From positions 1 to 55,866 of the forward strand of contig JBHORC010000001.1 in the NCBI GenBank assembly GCA_042408445.1: 55,866 bases of DNA. Direction: 5' to 3'. Made by a program: the position numbers and the translations under genes. The stretch is from CF-46 sp042408445. GTDB lineage: Bacteria; Chloroflexota; Limnocylindria; Limnocylindrales; CSP1-4. How positions within the stretch are numbered: position 1 is the first letter of the stretch; each line of letters starts with the position of its first letter. Positions 23,638-31,995 of this stretch are shown piece by piece. The notes beneath the pieces are model-generated. The model ran no database searches. It had not been told where the DNA came from and worked only from the letters and a program-made list of their open reading frames with translations.

Positions 23638-26360
23638 CGAGCCACGCCGACGTGGTCGTGTGGCGCCAGCTCGTCGACCGGCACCTCGAGGGCATAGGCG
23701 ATGCTCTCGTCGAGGGTCATCGCCCGGCCTTCGCGTGCATATCGCTCGAGCTCCTCGGCGCCGAGCAGGTAGCGAGCGTTCGGCCGCTTGTAGAACTCGA
23801 CCGTCGAATCGACGAAGTCGGCCAGGCCGACGCCGCCTGCGGACGAGAGTGCCCGAGCCGCTCCCCACAGGCGGGCCGCGCGTGGCAGGTCGTCCTGGGC
23901 GACGGCGATCGAGGCGAAGTCATCGAGCACTAGCGTCATCCCGGCCACGTCGCCGAACTGATGAAAGATGCGGAGCGCCTCGGCGGTCCGCGCGACGGCG
24001 TCCTCGACCCGGCCCGTTCGGATCAGCGCGGCACTCAGCATGTGGAGCGACCATGCCTCCATCGTCCGGTCGCCAACCGTCTTGAACACGTCGAGCGCGC
24101 CCTCGAACCTCGACGCGCCGAGATCCTCCTCGGCGTGGAAATAGAGCCAGTTGCCGATGCCCCACAGGGCATTGGCCCGGCCTCGTTCGTCGCCGATCTC
24201 GGCGGCGAGGTCTCGTGCACGGCCCATCTGATCGAACCCGACCCGATCCGCGTCCGACTGGCTGGGGTCGTTCGAGACGGCGTACCTGAACGAGTCGTTG
24301 TAGAGCGCGTTCGCGATCTCGCGGCGATCGCCGATCGACTCCCACAGCTCGAGCGCCTCGCGATAGGCCGGCCCCATCGTCTCCAGGTCGGCCTGCCACC
24401 ACGCCACGCCGCCGAGCGCCTCCATCAGGCGCGCCCGGAGGACCGGATCGTCCCGGGACCACGGCGCCTCGGCCATCGCCTGCAATCGCCGGCGAGCCTC
24501 GGTGAGATGACCGCGCTTCTGCCAGTACCGCCACATCGCGAATCCGAGCCGGATCGCGGTCGGCGCGTCGGCGGCAGCGACCGCGCCGTCCAGGACGGCC
24601 CGGATATTGTCGTGGTCGCGTTCGAGCCGTCCGAGCCAGCGACGCTGGTCGTCACCGGACAGGAGCGGCGATGCCATCTCCGCGAGCGCGAGGAACGCGG
24701 CCGAGTGGCGGCGCTCGATCTCCGGGCGGTCGGCATCGCCCAGCTGCTCGCCGGCGAACTCGCGGATCGTGTCGAGCATCCGGAAGCGCGTCGCGCCGTC
24801 GACATCCTCCACACGGACGAGACTCTGGTCGGCGAGCGCCTCGAGGCCGTCGAGCACCTCGAGCCCGTCGAGCTCGCTCGATGGCCCACAGATCGCCTCT
24901 GCAGAGTCCAGCTCGCAGCCACCGACGAACACGGACATCCGGGCGAGGAGACGGCGCTGGCCGTCGTCGAGCAGCTCGTGGCTCCAGGCGATCGCGCCGC
25001 GGAGCGTCTGCTGGCGCTGGGGAAGATCGCGCGAGCCGGAGGACAGCATGCCCAGCTGGTGTTCGAGCCGCTCCAGGATCGCCTCGGGCGAGAGCAGCTT
25101 GACCCGCGCCGCGGCAAGCTCGATCGCGAGCGGCATGCCGTGGAGGCGGGCGGCGATCCCCGCGACCGCCGGGGCGTTGTCGTTCGTGACCCGGAAATCC
25201 GGGCGGACGGCGACGGCGCGGGCGATGAACAGCCGAACGGCCTCATACGTCGTCGCGGTCGCGGCATCGAGCTGGCGCGCCTCGGCGGGGAGGTTCAGCT
25301 TCTCGAGCTGGCTCATCGCGAGGATGTCCGCGGGCGTCGGCAGACCGGGGACCGGATACTCCTGCTCGCCGCTCACCCGGAGCGGCGCCCGGCTCGTGAC
25401 GATGACCGAGATCCGGGGCGCGCCCCGCAGGAGCTGGGCAACGACCGGCGCGCCGTCGACGACCTGCTCGAAGTTGTCGAGGACGAGCAGCACCTGCTTC
25501 TCGCCGAGCCAGTCGACGAGGAGGTCCGCAGCGCTGCGGCCGCCGCTCTCGACGAGACCCAGGGTCGTGAGGATCGTGCCGGCGATCAGCGCCGGGTCGC
25601 GGACCGGCTCGAGGGCGACGAACCACACGCCGTCCGGGAACTGCTCCGAGACGTTCGCGGCGACCTGCAGCGAGAGCCGCGTCTTGCCGGTGCCGCCGGG
25701 TCCGGTGAGGGTCAGGAGCCGCGTCGAAGCGAGGAGCGCCTCCGCCTCGGCGAGCTCGGTGTCGCGGCCGACGAAGCTCGTGAGCTGGGTCGGCAGGTTG
25801 TTCGGTCGCCGGTCGAGCGAGCGGATCGGCGGGAAGTCGCTCCGGAGCCCGTCGATGACGAGCTCGCAGATCCGCTCGGGCCGGAGATTCTTCAGCCGGT
25901 GCTCGCCGAGGCCCCGCATCGCCACGCCCGCCGGCAGCTCGTCCGAAATCAGCGACGACGTCGTCTCGGACAACAGGATCTGCCCCCCGTGGCCGGCGCC
26001 CCCGACGCGGGCTGCGCGATGGACATCCGCCCCCACGTACTTGCCATCGGCGTCGAGGCGCGCATCGCCGGTGTGGATTCCGATCCGGAGCCGGATCTCC
26101 TCGCCGGCCGCCCACGGCTCGGCCGCGATCGCTCGCTGGATGTCGACCGCCGCCGCGATCGCGGCCGCTGGCCGGACGAACACGAGGAAGAAGCCGTCGC
26201 CCTCGGTGTCGACCTCGCGGCCCTCGTGCGACGCGACGGCGGCGCGGACGAGCTCGCGGTGGCGGGCGAGGAGCACCGGCCAGCGGTCCGGCAGGCGCTG
26301 GGCGAGCTCGGTCGATCCCTCGATGTCCGTGAAGACGAACGCGACCGTGCCCGTCGGCAG
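23634..26360 (-). CDS. Class III cyclase-like domain fused to NTPase and TPR regulator
   Basis: A protein of 908 residues if begun at the CTG at 26360. Residues 1-170 are a class III nucleotidyl cyclase homology domain beginning PTGTVAFVFTDIEGST (first metal Asp), then EGDGFF (second metal Asp), then GADVHRAARV. The usual base-selecting Lys is Asp and the transition-state Asn is His, so cyclase activity is doubtful. An STAND-type ATPase follows (Walker A LTGPGGTGKTRL, Walker B VLLVLDNFEQV). The C-terminal half is TPR-like (AMWRYWQKRGHLTEARRRLQ). Such proteins are signalling switches. A GTG at 26276 would remove the metal Asp; the CTG has GGAGGGG eight bases upstream. It overlaps the zinc-ribbon start and lies in an operon with the cNMP-binding gene. 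Confidence 0.85.
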   Translation of the reverse strand: MPTGTVAFVFTDIEGSTELAQRLPDRWPVLLARHRELVRAAVASHEGREVDTEGDGFFLVFVRPAAAIAAAVDIQRAIAAEPWAAGEEIRLRIGIHTGDARLDADGKYVGADVHRAARVGGAGHGGQILLSETTSSLISDELPAGVAMRGLGEHRLKNLRPERICELVIDGLRSDFPPIRSLDRRPNNLPTQLTSFVGRDTELAEAEALLASTRLLTLTGPGGTGKTRLSLQVAANVSEQFPDGVWFVALEPVRDPALIAGTILTTLGLVESGGRSAADLLVDWLGEKQVLLVLDNFEQVVDGAPVVAQLLRGAPRISVIVTSRAPLRVSGEQEYPVPGLPTPADILAMSQLEKLNLPAEARQLDAATATTYEAVRLFIARAVAVRPDFRVTNDNAPAVAGIAARLHGMPLAIELAAARVKLLSPEAILERLEHQLGMLSSGSRDLPQRQQTLRGAIAWSHELLDDGQRRLLARMSVFVGGCELDSAEAICGPSSELDGLEVLDGLEALADQSLVRVEDVDGATRFRMLDTIREFAGEQLGDADRPEIERRHSAAFLALAEMASPLLSGDDQRRWLGRLERDHDNIRAVLDGAVAAADAPTAIRLGFAMWRYWQKRGHLTEARRRLQAMAEAPWSRDDPVLRARLMEALGGVAWWQADLETMGPAYREALELWESIGDRREIANALYNDSFRYAVSNDPSQSDADRVGFDQMGRARDLAAEIGDERGRANALWGIGNWLYFHAEEDLGASRFEGALDVFKTVGDRTMEAWSLHMLSAALIRTGRVEDAVARTAEALRIFHQFGDVAGMTLVLDDFASIAVAQDDLPRAARLWGAARALSSAGGVGLADFVDSTVEFYKRPNARYLLGAEELERYAREGRAMTLDESIAYALEVPVDELAPHDHVGVAR

Positions 26361-26368
26361 CGGCGCCG

Positions 26369-26375
26369 CCCCTCC
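26369..26375 (-). promoter_or_regulatory. Ribosome-binding site that sets a CTG start
   Basis: Minus-strand GGAGGGG at 26375-26369 is followed by eight bases and CTG (26360-26358). The CTG begins PTGTVAFVFTDIEGST, exactly where homologues have Met-Pro-Thr-Gly-Thr. No ATG, GTG or TTG lies in frame between the previous gene's stop and residue 29. Confidence 0.65.
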
Positions 26376-26401
26376 GCGCTGATCCGTCCCGGGACTCGCG
26401 T

Positions 26402-26830
26402 TCAGTGTCGTGGTGGCTCGGTCCGCGCCCGCAGTCGCGCGGAGAGGCCGCGCAGGATCGCGAGCCCGATCGTCGGGTGATCCAGGACGAGCCGCTCGAA
26501 CTCCCAGCTCGCGAGGGCCAGGCAGCGAGTCGGCTCGGTCGTCACGACCTGCGCGACGCGCGGCAAACCGTCGATCACCGACATCTCACCGAAGAAGTCG
26601 CCCGGCCCGAGCGTCGCGAGCTCGTCGCCATCGCGGACGACGCGGACGGCACCCTCGACGATCACGAAGAAGCCGGTCCCGATCTCGCCCTGCCGGGCGA
26701 TCACGTGGTCGGCCGGAAAGTCGACCTCGAGGGCACGATCGCCGATCGCGCCGAGGTCGCCGTTCGAGACACCGGCGAACAGCGGGCAGCCTGCCAGCAG
26801 CTCGGTGCGTCGGTCCACGGTGAGCGCCAC
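26402..26830 (-). CDS. Stand-alone cyclic-nucleotide-binding domain protein
   Basis: A protein of 142 residues, a single cNMP-binding beta-barrel: LLAGCPLFAGVSNGDLGAIG, VIARQGEIGTGFFVIVEGAV and the phosphate-binding-cassette region GPGDFFGEMSVIDGLPRVAQV. There is no DNA-binding helix-turn-helix, so it is a sensor or effector module rather than a CRP-type regulator. The GTG at 26830 is preferred: GGAGG precedes it and the promoter predicts transcription starting near 26846, which would cut off the ATG at 26848. It lies upstream of the cyclase-like gene in one operon and divergent from a second cNMP-binding gene. Confidence 0.85.
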   Translation of the reverse strand: MALTVDRRTELLAGCPLFAGVSNGDLGAIGDRALEVDFPADHVIARQGEIGTGFFVIVEGAVRVVRDGDELATLGPGDFFGEMSVIDGLPRVAQVVTTEPTRCLALASWEFERLVLDHPTIGLAILRGLSARLRARTEPPRH

Positions 26831-26852
26831 ATGTCCTCCGTATCTCATCGTG

Positions 26853-26882
26853 ATGCTGCGGCTGCCGGGACCGTCGCGTCAA
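26853..26882 (-). promoter_or_regulatory. Promoter of the cNMP/cyclase-like operon
   Basis: Minus-strand TTGACG (26882-26877), 18 bases, CAGCAT (26858-26853). Confidence 0.45.
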
Positions 26883-26897
26883 CCGCCGGCTGCCGGG
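26860..26897. repeat. Direct repeat in the divergent cNMP promoter region
   Basis: GGCTGCCGGG occurs at 26860-26869 and 26888-26897, 28 bases apart; flanking bases extend the match to about 14 of 16. One copy lies between the -35 and -10 of the minus-strand promoter, the other just upstream. Confidence 0.4.
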
Positions 26898-26962
26898 TCC
26901 GATGGAACGACAGGTCGGGTGGCAGAATGCGGTCACCACGAACGCTTGAGGGACCGCGGCCG

Positions 26963-27385
26963 ATGGCCAGCACCGACGAGATCGTCGACCAGATCGCCGG
27001 AATGGCGCTCTTCGCGGACCTCACCACGCCCCAGCTCGAGCGGATCGCCCACATGTTCGAGGAGGCGGTCCACCCGGAGGGCGCGCGCGTCCTTCGCCAG
27101 GGCCTGTCCGGCTCGGCGTTCCACGTGATCCTCGACGGGGAGGCGGCCGTCGTGATCGACGGCAAGCAGCGCGCCACGCTCGCACGCGGCGACTTCTTCG
27201 GCGAGGTGTCGATCCTGCTGGGCGAGCCGCCGGGCGCGGACATCGTCGCGTCGCGCCCGCTCCGGACGCTGGTCCTCGGCGGACCGCAGGTGCGCGGCGT
27301 GCTTCTCGACAACCCGCCGCTCATGTATCGGATGCTCCAGGCGCAGGCGCGCCGGCTTCGAAACGCGAACCGGTGGCGGAGCTGA
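26963..27385 (+). CDS. Stand-alone cyclic-nucleotide-binding domain protein
   Basis: A 140-residue single-domain protein: IAGMALFADLTTPQLERIAHM, ARVLRQGLSGSAFHVILDGE and ARGDFFGEVSILLGEPPGADIVA (phosphate-binding cassette), ending in a basic helix ARRLRNANRW. It has no DNA-binding domain. It overlaps the flavin oxidoreductase start by 13 bases, so it may regulate or sense for that enzyme, directly or as a subunit. The ATG at 26963 follows GAGGGA. The frame is open far upstream but that part is antisense to the other cNMP gene. Confidence 0.85.
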   Translation: MASTDEIVDQIAGMALFADLTTPQLERIAHMFEEAVHPEGARVLRQGLSGSAFHVILDGEAAVVIDGKQRATLARGDFFGEVSILLGEPPGADIVASRPLRTLVLGGPQVRGVLLDNPPLMYRMLQAQARRLRNANRWRS

Positions 27386-28947
27386 ACCGGCCGCCCGACG
27401 CCGCCGACGGCTCGAGCAGCGACGGGCGGCCGTACCCGCCCGGGGAGTATCCGGTCGTCGTCGTCGGCAGCGGACCGGGCGCGATCCAGGCGGCGTACGC
27501 CCTGTCCCGGCTGGGGATCGGCCATGCCGTGATCTCGGCCGACCCCGCTCCCGGCGGGATGTTCCGCCGCTGGCCCTTCTTCCAGCGCCTCCTCTCGTGG
27601 ACGAAGCCGTACGCCCCGGTCGACCGCGGGACGCGGGCCTACGAGCGGTACGACTGGAACAGCCTCCTCGCCGACGAGCCCGAGAACCGGTCGCTCATGC
27701 CCGACCTGATGGACGGGAGCTCGTACTTCCCGTCCCGGCCGGAGATGGAGCGCAACCTCGGCTCGTTCGTGGAGCGGAGCGGCATCGGCGTCCGCTACGA
27801 CTGCGCGTGGACGGCGACCCGACACGAGGACGGCCCGGACGGCGGCCGCTTCGTCCTCGAGACCGTTGACGGCGAGTACCGGGCCCGCGTCGCGATCTTC
27901 GCGGTCGGCGTCGCGGAGCCGTACGCGCCGGCCACGCCGGGCATCGAGCTGGCGGCGCACTACGCCGACACGCGGCCCGCCGAGACGTACGCCGGTCGGC
28001 GGATCTTCATCATGGGCAAGCAGAACTCCGGCTTCGAGCTGGCGTCCGGGCTGCTCCCGTGGGCGCGGCGCATCGTCCTGTCGTCGCCGTCGCCCGCCAA
28101 GCTCTCGGTCGACACGAAGTCGCTCGTCGGCGTCCGTGCCCGCTACGTCCAGCCGTTCGAGGATCACGTGCTCGGCGGCGGCGTGTCCGTGCTCGACGCG
28201 TCGACGACGGGCATCGAGCGGGCCGCCGATGGCGAGGGGTTCGTCGTCCGGGTCCGGCCGTCCGCGGGCGGCGAGGAGCTCACCATCGAGGCGGACGAGG
28301 TCATCTCCGCTACCGGGTTCGTCAGCCCGCTCCTGGACCTTCCCGCGCTCGGCGTCTCGACGTTCGGGCAGGCGCGGCTCCCGGCGCAGACGCCGTACTG
28401 GGAGAGCGCGGCGGTTCCCCGGATCTTCTTTGCCGGGACGATCGGTCAGGGGTCGGCCGGTCTGAAGAAGCACGGCCTGCCGGCGAACTCCGGTGCCGTC
28501 CATGGCGCCCGCTACAACGCCCGGGTGCTTGCCGGCCACGTCGCACGAACGGTCTTCGGCCAGGACGGCGACCGCCCACGGATCGAGCCGGGAGACCTGG
28601 TCGATCGGATCGTGACCGAGCTGTCCACGGCGCCCGAGCTGTGGCACCAGCGGGCGTATCTGTCGCGCGTGATCTCGCTCGGCGACGAGGGCCCGCGCGA
28701 CGAGGGCGTCGTGCCGCTCGCGGCCTTTGTCGACGGTCTGGGTGACGACGGCACGGTCGACGCCCTCGCGGTGACCCTCGAGGCCGACGGCACCGGCGCG
28801 ATCTATCCGGTCCTCTACCTCCGCAGGGAGGGTCGCATCGACGAGCGCGCGATCGAGCCGGATCCGCTGCTCCGGTTCGACACCCCCGCGGCCCGCGAAC
28901 AGGTGTCTGCCGTCGTCGATGAGGCGCTCGCGTCGGCGGCCGTTTGA
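27373..28947 (+). CDS. FAD/NAD(P)H-dependent oxidoreductase
   Basis: A protein of 524 residues. An N-terminal FAD-binding Rossmann motif PVVVVGSGPGAIQAAYALSR is followed by a middle nucleotide-binding segment RIFIMGKQNSGFELASGLLP and a C-terminal flavin motif with RIFFAGTIGQGSAGLKKHG. The layout resembles flavin monooxygenases and thioredoxin-reductase-like enzymes; no CxxC redox pair is visible, which argues against a disulfide reductase. The C-terminal 120 residues are an extra alpha/beta part. The substrate is unknown. The GTG start overlaps the cNMP-binding gene, implying coupled translation. Confidence 0.8.
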   Translation: MAELNRPPDAADGSSSDGRPYPPGEYPVVVVGSGPGAIQAAYALSRLGIGHAVISADPAPGGMFRRWPFFQRLLSWTKPYAPVDRGTRAYERYDWNSLLADEPENRSLMPDLMDGSSYFPSRPEMERNLGSFVERSGIGVRYDCAWTATRHEDGPDGGRFVLETVDGEYRARVAIFAVGVAEPYAPATPGIELAAHYADTRPAETYAGRRIFIMGKQNSGFELASGLLPWARRIVLSSPSPAKLSVDTKSLVGVRARYVQPFEDHVLGGGVSVLDASTTGIERAADGEGFVVRVRPSAGGEELTIEADEVISATGFVSPLLDLPALGVSTFGQARLPAQTPYWESAAVPRIFFAGTIGQGSAGLKKHGLPANSGAVHGARYNARVLAGHVARTVFGQDGDRPRIEPGDLVDRIVTELSTAPELWHQRAYLSRVISLGDEGPRDEGVVPLAAFVDGLGDDGTVDALAVTLEADGTGAIYPVLYLRREGRIDERAIEPDPLLRFDTPAAREQVSAVVDEALASAAV

Positions 28948-28994
28948 TAGCCGCGTCCGGCTAACTTCGGCGTGATTAGCCCTTGACGGCTAAC
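28948..28994. promoter_or_regulatory. Two TAGCC-N6-GGCTA operators at the satD promoter
   Basis: Dyad 1 is TAGCC (28948-28952), 6 bases, GGCTA (28959-28963). Dyad 2 is TTAGCC (28976-28981), 6 bases, GGCTAA (28988-28993). The left ends are 29 bases apart. The spacer of dyad 2 contains most of the -35 hexamer, so a bound protein would block RNA polymerase. SatD itself carries a helix-turn-helix, so autoregulation is the simplest idea. Confidence 0.7.
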
Positions 28995-29012
28995 GGCTGC
29001 GGCCCGTAGCGT
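28983..29012 (+). promoter_or_regulatory. satD promoter
   Basis: TTGACG (28983-28988), 18 bases, TAGCGT (29007-29012), then six bases to the ATG at 29019: a well-formed leaderless promoter. Confidence 0.7.
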
Positions 29013-29018
29013 GACGCC

Positions 29019-29651
29019 ATGGAGGGGTTGGTCGTCTTCGGCGACGTCATCGGGTCGCGGCGCGATTCGCCCGGCGCGACGACCTGGCTCCGCCTCCTCA
29101 CGGCCGAGCTCGCCACTGCGTATCCCGCTGCTGACCGCCTTGCCGAATTCGAGTTCACCCAGGGCGACGAGCTCCAGGGACTCCTTGCGGTGACCACCGA
29201 CCCGTTCGCCGCCATCCTGCGCGCCGCGCTCCATCCGGAACGCGTCGCGATGCGCTGGGTGATCGTCCGTGGCGAGGTCGATCCAGGGACCGGTCCGGCA
29301 ACGCAGCGCAGTGGACCGGCGTTCTTCGCGGCACGGGAGCGGCTCGCGACGGCGTCTGCACGCCGCGAGCTGGTCGCCGCCCGGGTTGGCGATGACGACG
29401 CCACCAATGCCACCCTGGACACGCTGGCGCCGTTGCTGGGCGAGCTCCTTCGCGACCTGACGGACCGCCAGCGCGAGATCGCGTGGCCCCTGCTGGTGGA
29501 GGGCCGTCGGAGCTCGGAGGCGGCGGCTCGGCTCGGTGTCAGCCGCGCGACGGTGTCGGTGGCCGCCGACCGCGCCCACCTCCGCTCGATCGGACAGTTG
29601 GCCGGCGTGATCCGGCGGCTCCTGACGGCGGAGCGCGTCACGCCGCGATGA
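29019..29651 (+). CDS. SatD-family protein with C-terminal helix-turn-helix
   Basis: A protein of 210 residues. The N-terminal half matches SatD proteins (VVFGDVIGSRR, FEFTQGDELQGLL, MRWVIVRGEVD), a family named from streptococcal acid-tolerance loci and of unknown biochemistry. The C-terminal part is a helix-turn-helix of sigma70 region-4 style (LTDRQREIAWPLLVEGRRSS, AARLGVSRATVSVAADRAH). It is the first gene of a two-gene operon with a DUF3307 membrane protein, a pairing I recall from other phyla. The promoter has two matching dyads, consistent with DNA binding by this protein. Confidence 0.8.
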   Translation: MEGLVVFGDVIGSRRDSPGATTWLRLLTAELATAYPAADRLAEFEFTQGDELQGLLAVTTDPFAAILRAALHPERVAMRWVIVRGEVDPGTGPATQRSGPAFFAARERLATASARRELVAARVGDDDATNATLDTLAPLLGELLRDLTDRQREIAWPLLVEGRRSSEAAARLGVSRATVSVAADRAHLRSIGQLAGVIRRLLTAERVTPR

Positions 29652-30730
29652 GCGGTCCCGTGCTCGTCCTTGCCTGGCTCGTCCTCGCCCATCTCGTCGC
29701 GGACTTCCTGCTCCAGACGAACCGGATCGTCCACGCCAAGAACGGGCACGGCGGCCGAGCGGCGGCGGGTCTGCTGGCCCATGTCGCGATCGTCGCCGCG
29801 TGCCTGATCCCGGTCGGGCTCGCGTTCGGCGGGCCCGGCTGGGCGTTCGTCGCGGTCTCCGCGATCCTTCATCTCGCGATCGACCGCTCGAAGATCGTCG
29901 CGACGCGGCGGGCGGCGGTCCGCGCGCTCGTCGCCGCCCATCGTCAGCACGAGGGCCGGCGCGGGCCGGACCAGCTCGGCCGGGCATGGACGCCGGAACC
30001 GGCGGCGCTCTTCCTTGCGGACCAGCTCGCTCACCTCGCGGTTGCCGCCGTCGCGTGGGCGTGGTTGCTCTCGCCCGCGGCGTTGCAGCCCGGCTGGACC
30101 GATGCAGTCGACCGCGTCCTGGGCGCGGCGGATCGGGCCGTGGTCCACGATGTCGTCGCGGCCGCCGTCGTCGTCGCTGCTCTCGTGATCGTCAACGTCC
30201 GTGCCGCGGCGCTGTTCGTCGCGATCCTCGTCCGGCCGGTCGAGCAGACCGAGGACGAGACGCGGTGGGGGACGCGTGCCGGTCCCGCTGTTGGGCCCGA
30301 AGTCGCAGTCGCTCCCGAGCCCCGCGTCGCGGCGGCCGGCAGCGTCCGGCGCTGGTCGATCCGCCTCGGACCGCTCCACGGTTCGGTGGCCGCAGAGTCC
30401 GAGCCAGGCGCCGACGCCGGGGCGGACGGCTCCGTGGCGACCGGTGCGGGCGATCAGGCCGGGGCGTCGGCGCCGCTGCCCGCCGTGCTCCACGCTCGCG
30501 TCGGCGCGACGATCGGCGTCCTCGAGCGGATCCTGATCGTCGTCTTCGTCCTCACCGGCAGCGAGGTCGCCATCGGGTTCGTCGTCGCGGCAAAGACGCT
30601 CGCCCGGTTCCGGCAGCTCGACGACCGGGAGTTCGCGGAGTACTACCTCCTGGGGACGCTCGCCAGCGTCGCCGTCGCGATCGTCACGGGGCTTGTCGGC
30701 CGAGCGGCACTGCGGGCGCTGATCGGCTGA
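29648..30730 (+). CDS. DUF3307 integral membrane protein
   Basis: A protein of 360 residues that starts with an ATGA overlap on satD. The DUF3307 signature is at the N-terminus (LAHLVADFLLQTNRIVHAKN) followed by three hydrophobic helices. The C-terminus has two more (ILIVVFVLTGSEVAIGFVVA and LGTLASVAVAIVTGLVG) flanking the conserved-looking KTLARFRQLDDREFAEYYL. A long Ala/Gly/Pro-rich hydrophilic insertion of about 80 residues separates the halves. It lies in the inner membrane; its function is unknown, probably working with SatD. Confidence 0.8.
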   Translation: MSGPVLVLAWLVLAHLVADFLLQTNRIVHAKNGHGGRAAAGLLAHVAIVAACLIPVGLAFGGPGWAFVAVSAILHLAIDRSKIVATRRAAVRALVAAHRQHEGRRGPDQLGRAWTPEPAALFLADQLAHLAVAAVAWAWLLSPAALQPGWTDAVDRVLGAADRAVVHDVVAAAVVVAALVIVNVRAAALFVAILVRPVEQTEDETRWGTRAGPAVGPEVAVAPEPRVAAAGSVRRWSIRLGPLHGSVAAESEPGADAGADGSVATGAGDQAGASAPLPAVLHARVGATIGVLERILIVVFVLTGSEVAIGFVVAAKTLARFRQLDDREFAEYYLLGTLASVAVAIVTGLVGRAALRALIG

Positions 30731-30745
30731 CCGGGCGAGGCCAGG

Positions 30746-30762
30746 CGGCGGCGCGGCCGCCG
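30746..30762. terminator. GC hairpin between convergent genes
   Basis: CGGCGGC-GCG-GCCGCCG is a perfect 7-base stem with a 3-base loop, 16 bases after the DUF3307 stop. No T-tract. Confidence 0.4.
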
Positions 30763-30787
30763 AAGGCGACACACCGCCCCTCCAGCT

Positions 30788-31963
30788 TCAGAACGCCGAC
30801 GTCACCCCGGCCCGAATCCTCGTCAGCCGGTCCGCCGCAGCGTGCAGCGTCGGCAACGTCTTCGGAAACGCGAAGCGGACCTTCGTCCGCCCCAGCTCCG
30901 GCCGCGAGAAGAACGACGAGCCAGGCACGCCGGCGACGCCCGGATCGCGGATGAGTCGCGTCGCGAACGCCACGTCGTCGTCGTCCGTCAGGTCCCGGAT
31001 GTCCGTCATCACGTAGTAGGCACCGGCCGGCTCGTGGACCCGGAACCCGGCCGCCGCCAGGGCGGGGACGAGCGTGTCACGACGCTCGCGGTACTCCGCG
31101 ACGAGCCGCTCGTAGTAGGCGTCGGCCATCGTCAGCCCGACGACGGACGCGTGCTGGAGCGGCGCCGCCGCGCCCACGGTCAGGAAGTCGTGGACCCGCC
31201 GGACCCCCACGCTGAGGTCCGCCGGCGCGATCACCCATCCCACCCGCCAGCCCGTCACCGAATACGTCTTCGACATCGAGTCGATGGCAACCGTTCGGCC
31301 CCGCATGCCCGGCAACGTCGCGAGCGGGATGTGCTCGCCCTCGTACACGAGATGCTGGTAGATGTCGTCCGTGAACGCGATCAGGTCGTGCTCGAGGCAG
31401 AGCTCGGCGATCAGCGTCAGCTCGTCGCGGCTGAACACCTTGCCCGTCGGGTTGTGCGGACTGTTCACGACGATCGCCCGCGTCTTCCGCGTGACCGCCG
31501 CTCGCAGCTCGTCCGGGTCGATCCGCCAATCCGGCTCGTGGAGCGTCACGTACCGGGGCACGGCCCCGGTGAGGATCGCGTCCGGACCGTAGTTCTCGTA
31601 GAACGGCTCGAAGACGATCACCTCGTCGCCCGGGTCGAGGAGCCCGAGCATGGCCGCCATCATCCCCTCGGTCGCGCCGTTGACCACGGTGACCTCGGTC
31701 TCCGGGTCGACGACCCACTCGGGGTGGAACCGCGCCGTCTTGGCCGCGATCGCGTCGCGCAAGGGCTTGGCGCCGAAGGTGATCGCGTACTGGTTGTGGT
31801 CCGCCGCCACGGCCTCGGCGACGGCGGCCTTGAGCTCCGGCGGACAGGCGAAGTCCGGAAAGCCCTGGGCGAGGCTGACCGCGCCCGCGGCAACTGCGAG
31901 GCGGTTCATCTCGCGGATCACCGATTCGGTGAACGATTCCGCCTTGCGGCTGATCCGACCCAT
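30788..31963 (-). CDS. Class I/II PLP aminotransferase
   Basis: A 391-residue cytosolic enzyme of the kynurenine/methionine/aspartate aminotransferase group. Landmarks are LAQGFPDFACP, NGATEGMMAAMLGLLDPGDE, VNSPHNPTGKVF, AFTDDIYQHLVYEG and the PLP lysine in SMSKTYSVTGWRVGW; the C-terminal substrate-carboxylate Arg lies in TKVRFAFPKT. It moves amino groups between amino acids and 2-oxo acids; the amino-acid specificity cannot be read. The ATG start sits seven bases after TAGTAT. The S15 hydrolase gene ends 32 bases upstream on the same strand. Confidence 0.88.
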   Translation of the reverse strand: MGRISRKAESFTESVIREMNRLAVAAGAVSLAQGFPDFACPPELKAAVAEAVAADHNQYAITFGAKPLRDAIAAKTARFHPEWVVDPETEVTVVNGATEGMMAAMLGLLDPGDEVIVFEPFYENYGPDAILTGAVPRYVTLHEPDWRIDPDELRAAVTRKTRAIVVNSPHNPTGKVFSRDELTLIAELCLEHDLIAFTDDIYQHLVYEGEHIPLATLPGMRGRTVAIDSMSKTYSVTGWRVGWVIAPADLSVGVRRVHDFLTVGAAAPLQHASVVGLTMADAYYERLVAEYRERRDTLVPALAAAGFRVHEPAGAYYVMTDIRDLTDDDDVAFATRLIRDPGVAGVPGSSFFSRPELGRTKVRFAFPKTLPTLHAAADRLTRIRAGVTSAF

Positions 31964-31970
31964 GGGCCGA

Positions 31971-31976
31971 ATACTA
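31971..31976 (-). promoter_or_regulatory. Leaderless -10 box (TAGTAT) of the aminotransferase
   Basis: Minus-strand TAGTAT, seven bases, then the ATG at 31963. Confidence 0.5.
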
Positions 31977-31995
31977 GGCCGTCGTGCGGTCGGGA

